Below, one piece after another: positions 62,192-64,000 of a DNA stretch of 64,000 nucleotides. A program made the position numbers and the translations under genes. Origin of the DNA: Conchocele bisecta. Its lineage: Eukaryota > Mollusca > Bivalvia > Lucinida > Thyasiridae. The stretch lies in contig CM055274.1 of NCBI GenBank assembly GCA_029237695.1, positions 70,670,828-70,734,827 on the forward strand, in the 5' to 3' direction. Position 1 is the first letter of the stretch. Each line of letters opens with the position of its first letter. A model generated the notes under the pieces. That model made no database searches, was not told the DNA's origin, and saw nothing but the letters and a program-made list of their open reading frames with translations.

Positions 62192-62639
62192 GTATGTGTA
62201 GTTGGGGCAGTCACAATGTGTATTTCCATTCTTCATTCAGGCTACATGATCAAGATCTTGTAGGTTATTGAATGTTCGTACTCGTTTTTGAAGTCACCCA
62301 TCCACACATGACTTTGTTGTCACTGTCAATAAATCAGCTTGTCATACCGCAGATAAATTTCTCGCATTTTGACTAGCCCATATTACCTGTCAAGCCGTCA
62401 ATATGGCTCGAATTAAAAATGGCGGCGGGTCGAAAACTAAAAATTTGGGAAATCACCCCCAAAACATAGTCATAAGGATTGGTAATGATCTAATAACTAA
62501 GAAAATCAGTCCAGACATTGTCAAGTTATTAATGAATTTCTACTCGTTTATGTCGTGATGACGTCATGTAATATTTGTAACGACGTGCCATTTGGCGCCA
62601 TATTTCTATGATGTTAAAGATATGTTAAATGTACCAATA
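62192..62639. other. Intron 18 start, nothing recognised
   Basis: No repeat family or gene recognised; AATGGCGGCGGG and GTGATGACGTCATG are local features only. Confidence 0.5.
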
Positions 62640-64000
62640 CATTATTATAATACAATACAATAATAGGCTATTGTTACCGCAATGTGTCCGTCGTCCGTCG
62701 TCCGTGAACATTTTCAAACGTCTTCTCCTCGGTAACCATTGGGCCTATAGTCACCAAACTTCATGGTCATGGTCCTTAGGTAGGGGGATTACAAAATTGT
62801 TAAAATGACGTCATTACGTAATCCAAGATGGCCACCGTCTAAAAATAGCACAAATTCTTCAAAAATCTTCTTCTCAAGAACCGCCAACCGGATTTCGACA
62901 AAACTTGGTAGGAATGATCGATGTTCAATGCTCTTTCAAAGTTGTTAAAATGGTGACCCCGGGGTCAAAAATGGGCGTGGCCCGTGGGGTCAAATTGGGG
63001 TCAAATTTTATTTTTGACCGAATATGGTCATGTCTTATATCAATTTGAAGGTATCAATGAGGCGATCACTCTGGTACATTTTTTGTCGAAATCGGATTTT
63101 TATGTCATCCAAGATGGCCGCCGAATGTGTCAAAAGGTCGTTCTTTTATTAGAGATTTCAAAATTCTTCTTCACATGAACCGCTTGGCCCATGGTAGCCA
63201 AACTTAAAAGTTATGGTCCATGGGTGAAGCCTTTTCAGATTTGTTAAAATGGAGGTCATCGCTAATCCAAAATGGCCGCTGTCTGAAAATAGCATAAATT
63301 CTTAAAAATCTTCTTCTCATGAACCGCTAGCCGGATTTCGACGAAACTTGGTAGGAATGATCGATGTACAATGCTCTTTCAAAGTTGTTAAAATGGTGAC
63401 CCCGGGGTCAAAAAATGGGCGTGGCCCGTGGGGTCAAATTGGGGTCAAATTGTACTTTTGACCGAATATGGTCATGTTATATATCAAATCGAAGGTATCA
63501 ATGAGGCGATCACTCTGGTGCATTTTTTGTCGAAATCGGATGGTTATGTCATCCAAGATGGCCGCCGAAAGGTCAAAAGGTTGTTCTTTTATTAGAGATT
63601 TCAAAATTCTTCTTCACATGAACTGCTATAATTGGCCCATGGTAGCCAAACTTAAAAGTTATGGTCCATGGGTGAAGCCTTTTCAGATTTGTTAAAATGG
63701 AGGTCATCGATAATCCAAGATGGCCGCCGTCTAAAAATAGCATAAATTCTTAAAAAATCTTCTCATGAACCGCTGGCCGGATTTCGACGAAACTTGGTAG
63801 GAATGATCAATGTGCAATGTTCTTTCAAAGTTAGTTAAAATGGTGACCCCGGGGTCAAAAATGGGCGTGGCCCGTGGGGTCAAATTTTATTTTTGACCGA
63901 ATATGGTCATGTTATTTATCAAATTGAAGGTATCAATGAGGCGATCACTCTGGTACATTTTTTGTCGAAATCGGATTGTTATGTTATCCAAGATGGCCGC
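62640..64000 (+). repeat. 445-bp tandem repeat, three units to window end
   Basis: GGGCGTGGCCCGTGGGGTCA occurs near 62973, 63415 and 63866, a period of about 445 bp. Each unit has AAGATGGCCGCCG, AATGAGGCGATCACTCTGG, GAACCGCTGGCCGGATTTCG and CTTGGTAGGAATGATC. The left edge (AATGTGTCCGTCGTCCGTCG) looks like a pearl-like 5' end with a simple tract. The array runs off the window. No credible coding. Confidence 0.85.

Overview
The window is animal nuclear DNA, most likely from a bivalve mollusc. It is AT-rich, has GT-AG introns, and is packed with foldback MITEs, tRNA-derived SINEs and tandem-cored mobile elements that resemble the bivalve pearl elements. The organism call is an inference from the repeat types and the conserved metazoan gene; no species is claimed.

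One host gene dominates. It is a plus-strand orthologue of NEURL4 (neuralized-like protein 4), with 18 exons between 10826 and 62191. The exons join in a consistent phase to give 1118 codons with no frameshift or internal stop. They encode a start methionine, five complete neuralized homology repeats (NHR1 to NHR5) and the first part of NHR6. The rest of NHR6 and the C-terminus lie beyond the window. Coding sequence is only about 6.5 percent of the gene span; the introns are almost wholly transposon-derived.

Region by region: 1-1805 is the 3' end of a Ty3-type LTR retrotransposon (integrase, polypurine tract, 3' LTR). 1806-10800 is intergenic, with foldback elements, an ACGTC-rich element and a small fragment of an XPG-nuclease transposase gene. 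10826-20702 holds NHR1 (exons 1-3), split by an 18-unit tandem element of 3.2 kb. 20703-37661 holds NHR2 (exons 4-7) after a 10.3 kb intron. 38696-40993 holds NHR3 (exons 8-10), 41937-46931 NHR4 (exons 11-13), 47766-52244 NHR5 (exons 14-16). Intron 16 (8.5 kb) carries a nested DNA transposon of about 7 kb. This transposon has 130-bp inverted repeats and a decayed minus-strand gene for a zinc-finger, XPG/FEN1-like nuclease and Cys8 protein, best matched by memory to the AcademX lineage. 60768-62191 holds the start of NHR6. 62640-64000 is a 445-bp tandem array that runs off the window.

The best leads are these: the Academ-like element with RFX-type X-box palindromes near its ends; the AGGTCAAGGTCA nuclear-receptor-like motif shared by otherwise unrelated tandem cores; a MITE that supplies the 3' splice site of exon 12; a MITE family lying 10-45 bp from four splice sites; and a 50-bp relic copy of exon 16 inside a tandem repeat.
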